Part shown: in pieces, positions 17,354 to 26,322 of the stretch | Layout of the letters: each line of letters begins with the position of its first letter | Position numbering within the stretch: position 1 is the first letter of the stretch | Source: Halorhabdus sp. BNX81 | GTDB taxonomy: Archaea > Halobacteriota > Halobacteria > Halobacteriales > Haloarculaceae | Length of the DNA stretch: 64,000 nt | Direction: 5' to 3' | NCBI RefSeq assembly: GCF_029229925.1 | Contig: NZ_CP107254.1 | Span: 1,550,001-1,614,000, forward strand | Program-made: the position numbers and the translations under genes | The notes under the pieces: model-generated | Databases searched by the model: none | What the model saw: only the letters and a program-made list of their open reading frames with translations | Told to the model about the DNA's origin: nothing

Positions 17354-17995
17354 ATGCTCCCGGAAGACGTTCCCGCACGAATCGAACACACCGTGCTCGG
17401 CCCGGAAACGACACCAGCTGCCGTCATCGACGTGCTCGATGACGCGATCGAGTACGGGATGGCTGCCTGCGTCCCGCCGTGTTACGTCGCCCAGGCGGGT
17501 ACATACGCACCCGAGGTCAGACTCGCGACTGTCGTCGGGTTCCCCCATGGACAGCATGCGTCGTCGGTCAAAGCGGCCGAGGCAGCCCAGGCCGGCGACG
17601 ACGGTGCCGACGAACTCGACATGGTCTGTAACATCGGGCAGCTCAAAGCCGGCGAAGACGAGCTCGTGAGGACGGACATTGCGGAAGTCGTCGCGGCCAC
17701 GTCGCTGCCAGTCAAAGTCATCGTCGAAGCACCGCTGTTGACTGACGCCGAACTCGACCGCGTCGGGCAACTGACCGCTGAAGCTGGCGCTGACTTTCTC
17801 AAGACATCGACCGGATTCAACGGCGGTGCGACAGTGGCCGATGTCGAGCGGCTGAGTCGGTATCTTCCGGTCAAGGCCAGCGGCGGGATCGGCTCCTGGG
17901 AGAAAGCAAAGGCGATGTTCGAGGCCGGGGCTGAACGGATCGGAGCCTCACGCGGCGCGACGATCGTCGACGAATACAGACAATCCGAGTCGTAA
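17354..17995 (+). CDS. deoC: Deoxyribose-phosphate aldolase
   Basis: A 213-residue class I aldolase that splits 2-deoxyribose 5-phosphate into glyceraldehyde 3-phosphate and acetaldehyde. The active-site parts are all present: the DMVCNIG strand (Asp89), FLKTSTGF with the Schiff-base Lys150, and LPVKASGGI with the helper Lys174. The length is close to the family's usual 210-260. Start is the ATG at 17354, just downstream of a TATA box and after the MITE; an in-frame open stretch upstream (from 17195) lies inside the MITE and is not coding. It is the downstream partner of nucleoside phosphorylase in deoxynucleoside catabolism. Confidence 0.92.
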   Translation: MLPEDVPARIEHTVLGPETTPAAVIDVLDDAIEYGMAACVPPCYVAQAGTYAPEVRLATVVGFPHGQHASSVKAAEAAQAGDDGADELDMVCNIGQLKAGEDELVRTDIAEVVAATSLPVKVIVEAPLLTDAELDRVGQLTAEAGADFLKTSTGFNGGATVADVERLSRYLPVKASGGIGSWEKAKAMFEAGAERIGASRGATIVDEYRQSES

Positions 17996-18020
17996 ACTAC
18001 GCCACCCTACTCGCGTCGCC

Positions 18021-18133
18021 CTTCCGACTGGCGTCGGAAGTCCTCGCTCTCTTCTCACGGGCGCGAAGCGCCCGTTCGAACGGTCAAGAGGGACCTCCGG
18101 TCCCTCACGACTTGAGGCCGGAGGCTCCGCCTC
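18021..18133. repeat. Cluster of four consecutive hairpins / palindromes
   Basis: Perfect inverted repeats follow one another: CTTCCGAC-TGGC-GTCGGAAG (18021-18040), GGGCGC-GAA-GCGCCC (18059-18073), CCGTTCGAACGG (18072-18083), GAGGGACC-TCC-GGTCCCTC (18088-18106), and a bulged stem between GAGGC (18114-18118) and GCCTC (18129-18133). They fill the 225-bp space between deoC and the convergent surface-protein gene. No ORF is supported here. It could be a bidirectional terminator, a structured RNA, or a palindrome-associated element. Confidence 0.6.
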
Positions 18134-18220
18134 GAAATTGCTGACACGCGGGGCGAAGCTACTCATTTCTCATCACAGCTGACGGTTCGGATAAATGACG
18201 CGAGAAAATCGAGGGCGTCG

Positions 18221-20218
18221 TCAGTGACGACGCAAGCCGATCATCGCCACGGCGAGCGTGGCGACCACGGCGACGACGACGCCGAACCCGGGACCAGTCG
18301 AGGTGGTCGTCTCGGTGGGTTCGTCGGTCGTCTCAGTATCGTCCTCGCTCGATTGGTCGGTCGGTTCATCGGTGGACGACGACTCACTCGTCTCGTCGTC
18401 GGTCATCTCATCGTCGGATTGCTGGGCGTCGTCGTTTGCTACCGGCAGCGCCATACTCGTCTCGGCCGAGGAGTCCGGGACCGTGACGGACTGTGTCTCG
18501 GTGTCCCATTCTCCCGGCAGGTAGATGTTCGTCTCGTCGGAGATCATCTCGTGTTCCCGGAGCGTGGTTTTGTCGGGACTGTCAGACTCGACGACGTTCT
18601 CCAGTCGGACGTACGTCGTTGCACTGTCGCCTTCCGCATCGACGTAGATCTGTTCCATCGAGCCGGCGTCCATTTGTTCGTCCATCAGGCTCGTCAGCGC
18701 CGAGAGGTTGCCGAATTCGGCGTGTCCATCCATAGCCACGGCGGTCTCGTTAACCGAGGCGTCGAGGCGCGAGCCAACGAAGTCAGCCGCGTTGAGTCGC
18801 GCGAACGGGTTGATGTCAGGCGTCCCTGCGACGGAGGAAGACTGTTCGAAACTCCGTTCGAGGCTCTGGAGGGTCTGTCCGTACATGTCCTCGCGCTGGA
18901 CGAGGAACGACCCGTTCATGACCACCTGATCGGCCTCCGTGGCTGCGTCGAAGGCGAACCGCTGGGTGCCGACCGCCGGCAGGTCACGGGCATCCCGTTC
19001 GGCGACGTACGCCTGCCAGTTGTCGGTCCGCTGTTCCATCGAGGCATCCGCCTGGATGGCTCCGTCAGTCGTCGTCGAAACGGCGATATCCCACGATCCA
19101 GTCTGTGAGTAGTTCGCCGATTGCATGGCTGCGAACTGCGCTTCGAGACGATCCGACTGGTTGGCGATCATGCCACTATCGTCGGTGGCCTCCATGACAT
19201 CCATGTACGCGAGCATGAGCTGGTCGTAGCCGTCGACAGCCACGTCCCAGCTTGCGGATCCGGATCCCTGATTGACGTCAACTGAAACCGAGACTCGGTC
19301 GATCGAGACGTCGTCAAGTTCGACGTCGAGGTCGTTCATCGAGTCGCCGAACTGTGGGCTCTCGGACAGGGACTCCGCAAGCCCCTGCTGGAGGAATTGG
19401 TGGATCCCCTGGAGTTCGACGGTGTATTCGACATCGAGATGTCCGCCGTCCTCGGTCGACTCGAAGTCATACGCGTCCATCGTGAGATTGCTGGACCCAT
19501 TGACCATCTGTGCGACCATCGAGAACTGCCCCTCGAGGGACTCGGTGGCCTTCTCGCGAGTGTTCCACTGCTCGGCCGCGAACGAGCTGACGTTGTAGGA
19601 CTGGCTGGCTTCCAGCACGTGTCCCTTCTCGGTCGCCCGCAGGTCGAACGAATGCTCCTGGGCGTCCATGCCGAGCGCGGCCGACCAATTGGCACTCCCC
19701 TGCATCTCGAGGGCCGAACCGCTCGTTGTGGCCGTGCCAGTGGTCGTGAACTCGTCGAACAGCATCGTGAGGGCACTGGAGTCCTCGGGGAGGGCAACGG
19801 TCGCTTCGAGGTCCATGTCGCTGCGGGAGTTCTCGGCATTGGTGGTGCTTTCGATGGTCGCATCAAGCGACTGGAGGTTCTCGGGCCGTGGCATCGCGAG
19901 CGAGCCCGACGCGTTGACTTGTGACTTGTTGGCGGCCATCGCGAACTCGCCCGTCACGTTTGTCTCGACTGGTTCGTGGTAACTGCCATACACCAGTCCC
20001 TCCGTGACGTTCATCCCGAGTTCACCGGTGCCCGCGGCACCCTCACTCTGAGAGACGACGATCACGCTGCCATCGTCAGTGACGTATGCCCCATCCGCAG
20101 TGTCTGTCTCGTTCGTTATCGGTACGCCTGGATCCCCATTGTCCGCAGCCGCGACGGCTGTGCCGGCGAGGACACACGCCGCGACCACTATCAGGACGGC
20201 AAGGTTTCTCTTCGTCAT
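18221..20218 (-). CDS. Exported surface protein with PGF-CTERM anchor
   Basis: A 665-residue protein with an N-terminal signal peptide (MTKRNLAVLIVVAACVLAG, cut after ~AVAAA) and a C-terminal sorting signal of the PGF-CTERM type: a Thr/Glu/Ser-rich stalk, then GPGFG followed by a hydrophobic helix and a final RRH. Such proteins are processed by the archaeosortase ArtA and lipid-anchored. The body is acidic, rich in N-x-S/T sequons and in Gln/Met/Ser, mostly beta-type with no catalytic motif that I recognise. Start is the ATG at 20218, required by the signal peptide. Confidence 0.8.
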   Translation of the reverse strand: MTKRNLAVLIVVAACVLAGTAVAAADNGDPGVPITNETDTADGAYVTDDGSVIVVSQSEGAAGTGELGMNVTEGLVYGSYHEPVETNVTGEFAMAANKSQVNASGSLAMPRPENLQSLDATIESTTNAENSRSDMDLEATVALPEDSSALTMLFDEFTTTGTATTSGSALEMQGSANWSAALGMDAQEHSFDLRATEKGHVLEASQSYNVSSFAAEQWNTREKATESLEGQFSMVAQMVNGSSNLTMDAYDFESTEDGGHLDVEYTVELQGIHQFLQQGLAESLSESPQFGDSMNDLDVELDDVSIDRVSVSVDVNQGSGSASWDVAVDGYDQLMLAYMDVMEATDDSGMIANQSDRLEAQFAAMQSANYSQTGSWDIAVSTTTDGAIQADASMEQRTDNWQAYVAERDARDLPAVGTQRFAFDAATEADQVVMNGSFLVQREDMYGQTLQSLERSFEQSSSVAGTPDINPFARLNAADFVGSRLDASVNETAVAMDGHAEFGNLSALTSLMDEQMDAGSMEQIYVDAEGDSATTYVRLENVVESDSPDKTTLREHEMISDETNIYLPGEWDTETQSVTVPDSSAETSMALPVANDDAQQSDDEMTDDETSESSSTDEPTDQSSEDDTETTDEPTETTTSTGPGFGVVVAVVATLAVAMIGLRRH

Positions 20219-20369
20219 CGTTGCGCCTAGGTGTACTGTAATCGGCCCAATAATTGTTACGACACGATACCTGTCGAGAAACAACGCGTGAACAAGTACC
20301 ACAAGATGGGTGTCTGAGACCACCGCTTTCGCCGTGCTTTTGCCTCCCGGACCGTAGTGACACCTACGG

Positions 20370-21644
20370 ATGGCCCGCTATCACATCGAGACGTACGGGT
20401 GTACGTCAAACCGCGGCGAGAGCCAGGCGATCGAGCGCCGGCTCCGCCAGGGCGGCCACTACCCCGTCGACAGTCCCGCGCGGGCCGACGTCGCGATCCT
20501 CAACACCTGTACCGTCGTCGAGAAGACCGAACGGAACATGCTCCGACGGGCAGCGGAACTCGACGAGGGGACGCCCGGGGATCTCGTCGTCACCGGCTGT
20601 ATGGCGCTCGCCCAGGGCGAGGCGTTCGACGATGCCGACGTGGACGCCGAGATTCTCCACTGGGACGAGGTCCCCGAGTACGTCCGCAACGGCGAGTGTC
20701 CGACGGCGACACCGGATACCGACGCCGTGCTCGACGACGTGACTGGCATCTTGCCGATCGCCAGGGGCTGTCTCTCGGATTGTTCGTATTGCATCACCAA
20801 GCAGGCCACCGGCACGATCGACTCCCCGCCGGTGGCGACGAACGTCCAGAAGGCCCGTGAACTCCTCGCGGCCGGCGCGCGCGAGATCCGGATCACGGGC
20901 CAGGACACCGGCGTCTACGGCCTCGAAAACGGCGAGCGAAAGCTCCCGGAGCTCCTCACCCGCATCTGTGAGCTCCCGGGCGAGTTCCGCGTCCGAGTCG
21001 GCATGGCGAACCCGAAAGGCGTCTACGGCATGCACGAGGAACTCGCCGATGTCTTCGCAGCCCACGACGAACTCTACAACTTCCTGCACGCGCCGGTCCA
21101 GTCGGGCAGCGACGATGTCCTCACTGACATGCGCCGCCGTCACCGGACGCCGGAGTTCGAGGAGATCGTCGCGGCCTTCGACGACCGCCTTGACTACTGG
21201 ACGCTCGCGACAGACTTCATCGTCGGCTTCCCGACCGAAACCGACGCGGACTTCCAGCAGTCGCTGGAGCTCCTTCAGGAAGTCGAACCCGAGAAGGTCA
21301 ACGTGACGCGTTTCTCGAAGCGTCCAGGGACGGACGCCGCCGAGCTGGACGGCCTCGGCGGGACGATCAAGAAAGAGCGGTCCTCGGCGATGACCGATCT
21401 GAAGATGGACGTCGTCGGCGCGGCCCACGATGCGATGGTCGGCGAGGAGCACACGGTGTTGCTGACCCAGGACGGCACTGAGGACTCGCTGGTTGGCTAC
21501 GACGAGGCCCACCGTCAGGTCGCCATCCCTGAGGCAGAATCGATGGGGCTGGAGTTGGGGGACTTCGTCGACGTCGAGATCACCGGCCACAACACCGTCT
21601 ATGCGCTCGGCGAGCCGATCCGCGCCGTCGCGAAGACGGCCTGA
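20370..21644 (+). CDS. tRNA t6A methylthiotransferase (MiaB-like, archaeal MtaB/CDKAL1 type)
   Basis: A 424-residue radical SAM enzyme that adds a methylthio group to t6A37 of tRNA. The N-terminal UPF0004 domain has its three Fe-S cysteines (Cys11 in YGCTSNRG, Cys47 in NTCTV, Cys77 in TGCMAL). The radical SAM motif CLSDCSYC gives Cys134, Cys138 and Cys141. A C-terminal TRAM-like domain ends the protein. The lack of other tRNA genes nearby does not affect the call. The MEMO gene converges on it with no gap (TGATCA). Confidence 0.9.
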   Translation: MARYHIETYGCTSNRGESQAIERRLRQGGHYPVDSPARADVAILNTCTVVEKTERNMLRRAAELDEGTPGDLVVTGCMALAQGEAFDDADVDAEILHWDEVPEYVRNGECPTATPDTDAVLDDVTGILPIARGCLSDCSYCITKQATGTIDSPPVATNVQKARELLAAGAREIRITGQDTGVYGLENGERKLPELLTRICELPGEFRVRVGMANPKGVYGMHEELADVFAAHDELYNFLHAPVQSGSDDVLTDMRRRHRTPEFEEIVAAFDDRLDYWTLATDFIVGFPTETDADFQQSLELLQEVEPEKVNVTRFSKRPGTDAAELDGLGGTIKKERSSAMTDLKMDVVGAAHDAMVGEEHTVLLTQDGTEDSLVGYDEAHRQVAIPEAESMGLELGDFVDVEITGHNTVYALGEPIRAVAKTA

Positions 21645-22496
21645 TCAGGCTGCCTCGCTGGCCCCGTCACGGACGGCGACCGACGCGTATCCGACTACTT
21701 CGTCTCGCGAACCGGCGGTGTCGCCGCTGGTGGCGTGTGCGAGGACGTCGACCTGACTGTCCGCACCACTCGCCCACAGCATCGCGGCGATCGCCCCGTA
21801 GCCACAGACCGACAGTCCCTCGCGTTCGACGGTCTCGATCAGCCCCGCCGGATCGGTCGCGTCGATCCGATCCAGCGCCAGTTCGTCGCGGTCGATCGCC
21901 ACCTCGTGTGGCTCGTAGTGGGTGAAGTCACTCGAAGCGATAACGACCGCCCCCTCGCCGGCATGTGTTTCGAGGACGTCACCGAGTGCTTGGGCCACGT
22001 CGGCGTCCTGTCGTCGGAGGGAGATCGGGAGCACCGCCAAATCGTCGTAGAGGTGTTGCAGGAAGGGGAGTTGGACTTCAGCGGCGTGCTCGCTCGCGTG
22101 GGCACGGTCATCAACACTTGCGTCGGTCTCGGCGACAATTCGATCGCGGAGGCCGTCGTCGATCGGAACTGAGCCAAGCGGCGTTCGCCACTCGTCGTCG
22201 CCGGGAACGGCAACGGCCGCGCCGACGCCCGTGTGGTTCGGCCCGACGATGACGACCGTCTCGGGCGTTCCGGACTCGGCGAGTGCCGCGTAACTGTGGG
22301 CGGCGACGGGACCGGAGAACGGCAGGCCGGCGTGTGGCGCGACGACTCCGGCGATGTCGGGCGAGCCCGCCGCCGGCGTCGGTACCGATCCGGGACCGAT
22401 CTCGTGGGCGAATGCTGCTTCGACCTGCTTGCGGAGCGACGGCTCGTCGCCGGCGTAGAACCGTCCGGCGACCGCGGGTTGGCGGGTGCTAGCCAT
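21645..22496 (-). CDS. MEMO family protein
   Basis: A 283-residue member of the MEMO family, whose archaeal members have an unknown reaction. The three metal-type motifs are visible: PHAGLPFSG, GPNHTG, and SSDFTHY (with His in each), which in family members line a dioxygenase-like Fe/Cu site. The length matches archaeal MEMO1. Start is the ATG at 22496; the reading frame upstream is not protein-like. It abuts the stop of the methylthiotransferase gene. Confidence 0.88.
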   Translation of the reverse strand: MASTRQPAVAGRFYAGDEPSLRKQVEAAFAHEIGPGSVPTPAAGSPDIAGVVAPHAGLPFSGPVAAHSYAALAESGTPETVVIVGPNHTGVGAAVAVPGDDEWRTPLGSVPIDDGLRDRIVAETDASVDDRAHASEHAAEVQLPFLQHLYDDLAVLPISLRRQDADVAQALGDVLETHAGEGAVVIASSDFTHYEPHEVAIDRDELALDRIDATDPAGLIETVEREGLSVCGYGAIAAMLWASGADSQVDVLAHATSGDTAGSRDEVVGYASVAVRDGASEAA

Positions 22497-22637
22497 CTCG
22501 CTTACCTCCGAGCGGTCCGTCGAGACAATGCGTCGCTGTAATGGTGGTGTACGGGCGAGCCATACGAGACAGTACGACCGCCAGTAGTTCAACGTTGAGG
22601 GGGATCCCCCCGATCTCGCGACAGATTGGGACAGCGT

Positions 22638-24383
22638 TCAGGGGCTGGTTTCGTTCGCGGCGCGCTCGTCGTCGGGCGCGACGATCTGGGTGTCCTGGCC
22701 GCGTTCGACCGGGATACGATCGACGATGTCGCCGTTCTCGTCGGTGATGAGGACGTAATAGAGGATGTTCTCGTCGTCCGGTGCCGGTTCGACATCGGTC
22801 CCGTTCTCGCCGGGTGTGAGGTCGCTATCGTCGATGTCGCCACGGAGGAACTCCCGGATCGCCGCGTCATCATTGAGTTCGATCGCATTGTTGGCATCGG
22901 CGTTGACGAAGACGCTACGGGTCACATCTGTGAAGTCGACCGGCGCGACCTTGATGTGCCACCAGAGGTCGCCGTCGACAGTCACCGGTACTGGCTCAGT
23001 GACCACGAAGTTATCTCCCCAACCAGTCTGGGAATCTGCGTTCCGGGCCATTCCCATCGCTTTTTCTGGCCCCGTCAGCGTCTCCTCGTCGGTGCCGAAG
23101 TAGGTGTACTCCCCGGTGTCGGCGTCGGCGAACCACACCTCATCGAGGCCGCGGGTGTCCTCGCCGTAGGGTTCCATGGCCGTGACGTAGGACATCTGCT
23201 CGCCCTCGAGATCGATCACGAACGGCTGTTCGTTGTCGGCACCCTCCGGCAGAGCAGCGACCTCAATTTGTCCCTCGTGTGCGCCGATGACCGGCATCTG
23301 GTTGATGATTCCCTCGCGGTACCCCAGCGAACCCGTCTCCGAGCGCGTCAACGTCATCGGATAGAGGCGCTGGCCATCGAGAATCTCGTTCGCCTGTGCC
23401 TCCTCGGGTGTGAGATGTTCGATGGTCCCGTCGGGATGGACCAGGGCCCCGCCGTTCCATTTCGGCGTCGTGTGCGGGAACGGAAGGAGGTGCCACTCGT
23501 GGCCCGTCTTCGGATAGTAGAGGTACGGCGTGCCGTCGTGGCTGAACTCGACGGCATCGTCGTTGTACTTCGAGAAGAACCCGCCGAGTTTGACGTTCCA
23601 CCGTGCCGAACGGTGCAGCCACATCCCCTCGCCGTACGTGAAGTCTTCTTCGTAGACGTTGATCTGTTGGGCGTCCATCGACGTCATGTTGGCGACGAGG
23701 ACGCCGCGTTGGTTGTCCAGTAGCTTGTTCCGGGCGCCGTCCGGTTCGATGGGATAGGACCACGCCAGCGAGCCGTCTTCCTGTCTGGCGATGTCGCTCG
23801 TCCCGAGGCGGTGCGTTCGGTAGGACACCGACCCGCGGGTCGTCACGTCCGAGACTTCACGCGGAATAACACGCGGGTTGTTCGCATTGGCCTGTGGGAA
23901 CTCCTGAACCTCGGTCGCGTCGGCCATCGTCTGCTGGGCCAGGGTCCGCTGTTCGAGCGCGCCCGCCGGCACGCTTGCGAGGATCGAGAGGACGAACAGC
24001 ACGCTGAGGACAGCCCCCAAAATCCGAAGTTTTCGCATCGCCGATCCACCACCCACCACGATCCCGTCGACTGACGTCTGGTCGTCCTCGAACAGCATCG
24101 AGACAAGGTTCGATTCTCGTTTCTCACGTTCGAGTCGCCAGGGCGGGTAAAACCACAGTATCAGCGCCGTGACGGTGCCACCGCCAATCAGGACCAGTCC
24201 GGAGGGGGAAAACAGCGCGGCGTAGACCACACCGTGGACCAACGGCCGAACCAGGAATACGATTCCCACGACGATCGCGAGTATCACGATTCGCTTTCCC
24301 AGGAAGTACGGCAGCGGGGACCCCGACGACGGGGCATCCACGTCGGACCCATCGTCGTCACCGGAGATGTCGATGTCAGCCAT
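22638..24383 (-). CDS. Membrane-anchored protein with large extracytoplasmic domain, unknown
   Basis: A 581-residue protein I do not recognise. An acidic cytoplasmic tail leads into membrane helices at about residues 28-50 and 55-78, and a third at ~115-140 (LGAVLSVLFVLSILASVPAGAL). The remaining ~440 residues are predicted outside the cell: a Trp/Tyr-rich beta-type domain with paired DD turns and no recognised motif, ending in a short acidic tail. A 58-residue membrane-protein gene lies 61 bases upstream on the same strand, so the two may be an operon. The MEMO gene is downstream. Confidence 0.65.
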   Translation of the reverse strand: MADIDISGDDDGSDVDAPSSGSPLPYFLGKRIVILAIVVGIVFLVRPLVHGVVYAALFSPSGLVLIGGGTVTALILWFYPPWRLEREKRESNLVSMLFEDDQTSVDGIVVGGGSAMRKLRILGAVLSVLFVLSILASVPAGALEQRTLAQQTMADATEVQEFPQANANNPRVIPREVSDVTTRGSVSYRTHRLGTSDIARQEDGSLAWSYPIEPDGARNKLLDNQRGVLVANMTSMDAQQINVYEEDFTYGEGMWLHRSARWNVKLGGFFSKYNDDAVEFSHDGTPYLYYPKTGHEWHLLPFPHTTPKWNGGALVHPDGTIEHLTPEEAQANEILDGQRLYPMTLTRSETGSLGYREGIINQMPVIGAHEGQIEVAALPEGADNEQPFVIDLEGEQMSYVTAMEPYGEDTRGLDEVWFADADTGEYTYFGTDEETLTGPEKAMGMARNADSQTGWGDNFVVTEPVPVTVDGDLWWHIKVAPVDFTDVTRSVFVNADANNAIELNDDAAIREFLRGDIDDSDLTPGENGTDVEPAPDDENILYYVLITDENGDIVDRIPVERGQDTQIVAPDDERAANETSP

Positions 24384-24444
24384 GTATGGGGGATCGGCCG
24401 GTTCGATTAAATACTATGGGTTGTCCGGATCGTCGAGTCCTTCC

Positions 24445-24621
24445 TTACCGCGATTTCGATTCCTCCCGTCGAAGGCGCGGCGGTTCGGTCTCATCTGAGA
24501 GAAAGATGCTGTCGGCGTCGGGGTCGAAGTACACTTCGAGCGCGCGAAGTGCGCCGGCGTACGCCGAAATCATGATGAAGGCGAACACGAACACGGCAGG
24601 CAGGACAAGTTGGAGGACCAT
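24445..24621 (-). CDS. Small single-pass membrane protein (58 aa)
   Basis: A short ORF with clear coding signs: MVLQLVLPAVFVFAFIMIS at the N-terminus forms one membrane helix, and the remainder is a charged cytoplasmic tail (DPDADSIFLSDETEPPRLRR). Codon use matches its neighbours. It starts at ATG 24621 and ends at TAA 24447-24445, lying 61 bases before the 22638-24383 gene. The short distance suggests one transcript and perhaps a partner subunit; function unknown. Confidence 0.65.
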   Translation of the reverse strand: MVLQLVLPAVFVFAFIMISAYAGALRALEVYFDPDADSIFLSDETEPPRLRREESKSR

Positions 24622-24702
24622 ACCATCAATAGGGACCCTCGTTCCCGAAAACCTTGATATTTCGGCCGCGGCCGAACGCCGTCATCTCACGCCCCAAAAC
24701 GA

Positions 24703-25680
24703 TTACTCGTGACCGGAAACCGGAACTGGCTCGTACGGTTCTTCCAGATAGGCCTGATCGGATTCGCTGAGGTCGATCTCCAGGGCTTCGACGGCGTCTT
24801 CGAGGTGCTCGACGCTCGTCGTGCCGACGATCGGCGCGTCGACGGCGTCCTGATGGAGGAGCCACGCCAGCGCGATCTGGGCCATCGTCACGCCGTAGTC
24901 GGCAGCGAGTTCGGCGACGCGCTCGTTGATCTCCCGGCCGCCGCCATCGAAGTAGGGGTGTTCGCGGGCGTAGTCGTCGGTTTCGCCCCGGGTCGTCGCG
25001 TCGAATTCCTCGTGTGGCCTGGTGAGATAGCCACGCGCCAGCGGACTCCAGGGAATGACGCCGGTCCCCTCGCGGTCACAGAGGGGCAGCATCTCCCGTT
25101 CCTCCTCGCGGTACAGCAGGTTGTAGTGGTTCTGCATCGTCTGAAATCGTTCCAGTCCCTCGCGCTCGCTGGTCGCCAGGGCGTCGGCGAACTGGTGGGC
25201 CCACATCGACGAGGTGCCGACGTGACGGGCCTGCCCGCGGCGGACGGCATCGTCGAGTGCCGATAGCGTCTCCTCGATCGGCGTGTCGTAGTCCCAGCGG
25301 TGGGTCTGGTAGAGGTCGACCGTCTCCATGCCCAGGCGATCCAGCGAGTTCGACAGTTCCTGTTCGATGGCCTTCCGGGAGAGGCCGCCCGAATTCGGGT
25401 TCTCGTCGTCCATCTGGAAAAAGCCCTTCGTGGCGACGACCTGCTCGTCGCGGTCGTAGTCGGCCAGCACGTTCCCGAGGACACGCTCGGACTCGCCCAG
25501 CGAGTACATGTTGGCCGTGTCGAAGAAGTTGATCCCCAGGTCGATCGCGCGCTCGATGATTTCGCGACTCTCCTCCTCGTCGAGGACCCACTCGCGCCAG
25601 TCGCTGCTCCCGAAGCTCATGCAGCCCAGACAGATCCGGCTGACCTCCATGCCAGTGGAGCCGAGGGTCGTGTACTCCAT
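24703..25680 (-). CDS. Aldo/keto reductase
   Basis: A 325-residue NADP(H)-dependent reductase of the YajO/Tas-type AKR group. The catalytic tetrad is visible: Asp in FFDTANMYS, Tyr in the same motif, Lys in VVATKGFF, and His in YQTHRWD. The C-terminal GTTSVEHLED cofactor loop is also present. The substrate cannot be told. Start is the ATG at 25680. It is divergent from the HTH gene of the next pair, 102 bases away, and the intergenic region contains candidate operator half-sites. Confidence 0.88.
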   Translation of the reverse strand: MEYTTLGSTGMEVSRICLGCMSFGSSDWREWVLDEEESREIIERAIDLGINFFDTANMYSLGESERVLGNVLADYDRDEQVVATKGFFQMDDENPNSGGLSRKAIEQELSNSLDRLGMETVDLYQTHRWDYDTPIEETLSALDDAVRRGQARHVGTSSMWAHQFADALATSEREGLERFQTMQNHYNLLYREEEREMLPLCDREGTGVIPWSPLARGYLTRPHEEFDATTRGETDDYAREHPYFDGGGREINERVAELAADYGVTMAQIALAWLLHQDAVDAPIVGTTSVEHLEDAVEALEIDLSESDQAYLEEPYEPVPVSGHE

Positions 25681-25731
25681 GGACGGGGCAGGTCCGGCGA
25701 AGAGAAAAGGGTTCGCCCACGGGACCCATAT

Positions 25732-25755
25732 ATTTGACCGAGGCCAAATTATTTG
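25732..25755 (+). promoter_or_regulatory. Operator-like half-sites ATTTG / CAAAT / ATTTG
   Basis: ATTTG (25732-25736), CAAAT (25745-25749) and ATTTG (25751-25755) form two inverted pairs (spacers 8 and 1), the second being the palindrome CAAATTATTTG overlapping the presumed TATA element of the gene starting at 25783. Such spacing is typical of a dimeric wHTH operator. Confidence 0.4.
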
Positions 25756-25782
25756 AACAAGCGGCGGCAACCACGCACAGAG

Positions 25783-26322
25783 ATGGACGAATCGGAACAA
25801 CGAACGTGGACGGACACGCTCAGCGGTCGGGAACGGGTTCGCCGAGCCATCGAGGCGCTGGAGGGGGCGACACCGGTGGGCGAAATCGCCGACAGGGCGG
25901 ACGTCTCCCGGGCGACGGCCGACGACGAACTCGAACAGCTGGCGAGCGACGACTGGGTCAGTGAAACGACAGTCGAGGGAACCAAAGCGTACGATCTGAA
26001 CCCCGTTCGCCTGCTTTTCGACGAGGTGACGGATCTCATCGAGGAGCATTCACGGAAGGAGCTCGAATCACAACTCGCCGAGTTGACCGAGGAGCGAGAC
26101 CAGTTGGCGGCGGAGTACAATGCCGACTCGCTTTCGGAATTCCGGAATCAATTGGCCGAAGCGGAGTTGAATGCGTCCGAGATCCGCGAGCGGCGCAACG
26201 TGATCGAGACGTGGGAAGCGATCAACACTGAGCGTCGGCTCGTCAGGCACGCCCTCCAGCTGTACGACGACGTAACCGAACTGTCCTCGCCACGGACTGA
26301 CGTTCCCTCGACCTTCGCATAA
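25783..26322 (+). CDS. Winged-helix protein of the DUF7342 type (possible antitoxin)
   Basis: A 179-residue protein starting MDESEQRTWTDTLSGRERVR. Residues ~18-75 form a winged helix (ATPVGEIADRADVSRATADD is the recognition helix), residues ~85-150 a Glu/Arg-rich coiled coil. It precedes a TumE-like gene by a one-base stop/start overlap (TAATG), so the two are translated together. The order HTH then partner and the operator palindrome upstream suggest an autoregulated toxin-antitoxin-like module, as in TumA/TumE. Start is the ATG at 25783 rather than 25753 because of the operator/TATA arrangement. Confidence 0.65.
   Translation: MDESEQRTWTDTLSGRERVRRAIEALEGATPVGEIADRADVSRATADDELEQLASDDWVSETTVEGTKAYDLNPVRLLFDEVTDLIEEHSRKELESQLAELTEERDQLAAEYNADSLSEFRNQLAEAELNASEIRERRNVIETWEAINTERRLVRHALQLYDDVTELSSPRTDVPSTFA

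Noticed and set aside
20406-21590. 394-codon minus-strand frame opposite the methylthiotransferase gene
   Set aside because: Antisense to a gene with all three radical SAM cysteines; its own residues show no family.
22599-22610. Palindrome GGGGGATCCCCC between the MEMO and 22638 genes
   Set aside because: A 12-bp GC-rich palindrome is easily formed by chance in this genome and no other signal supports a terminator or operator.
25681-26049. In-frame 5' extension of the aldo/keto reductase gene
   Set aside because: It runs through the intergenic promoter and antisense to the HTH gene, and AKR proteins begin at the MEYTTLG start used here.
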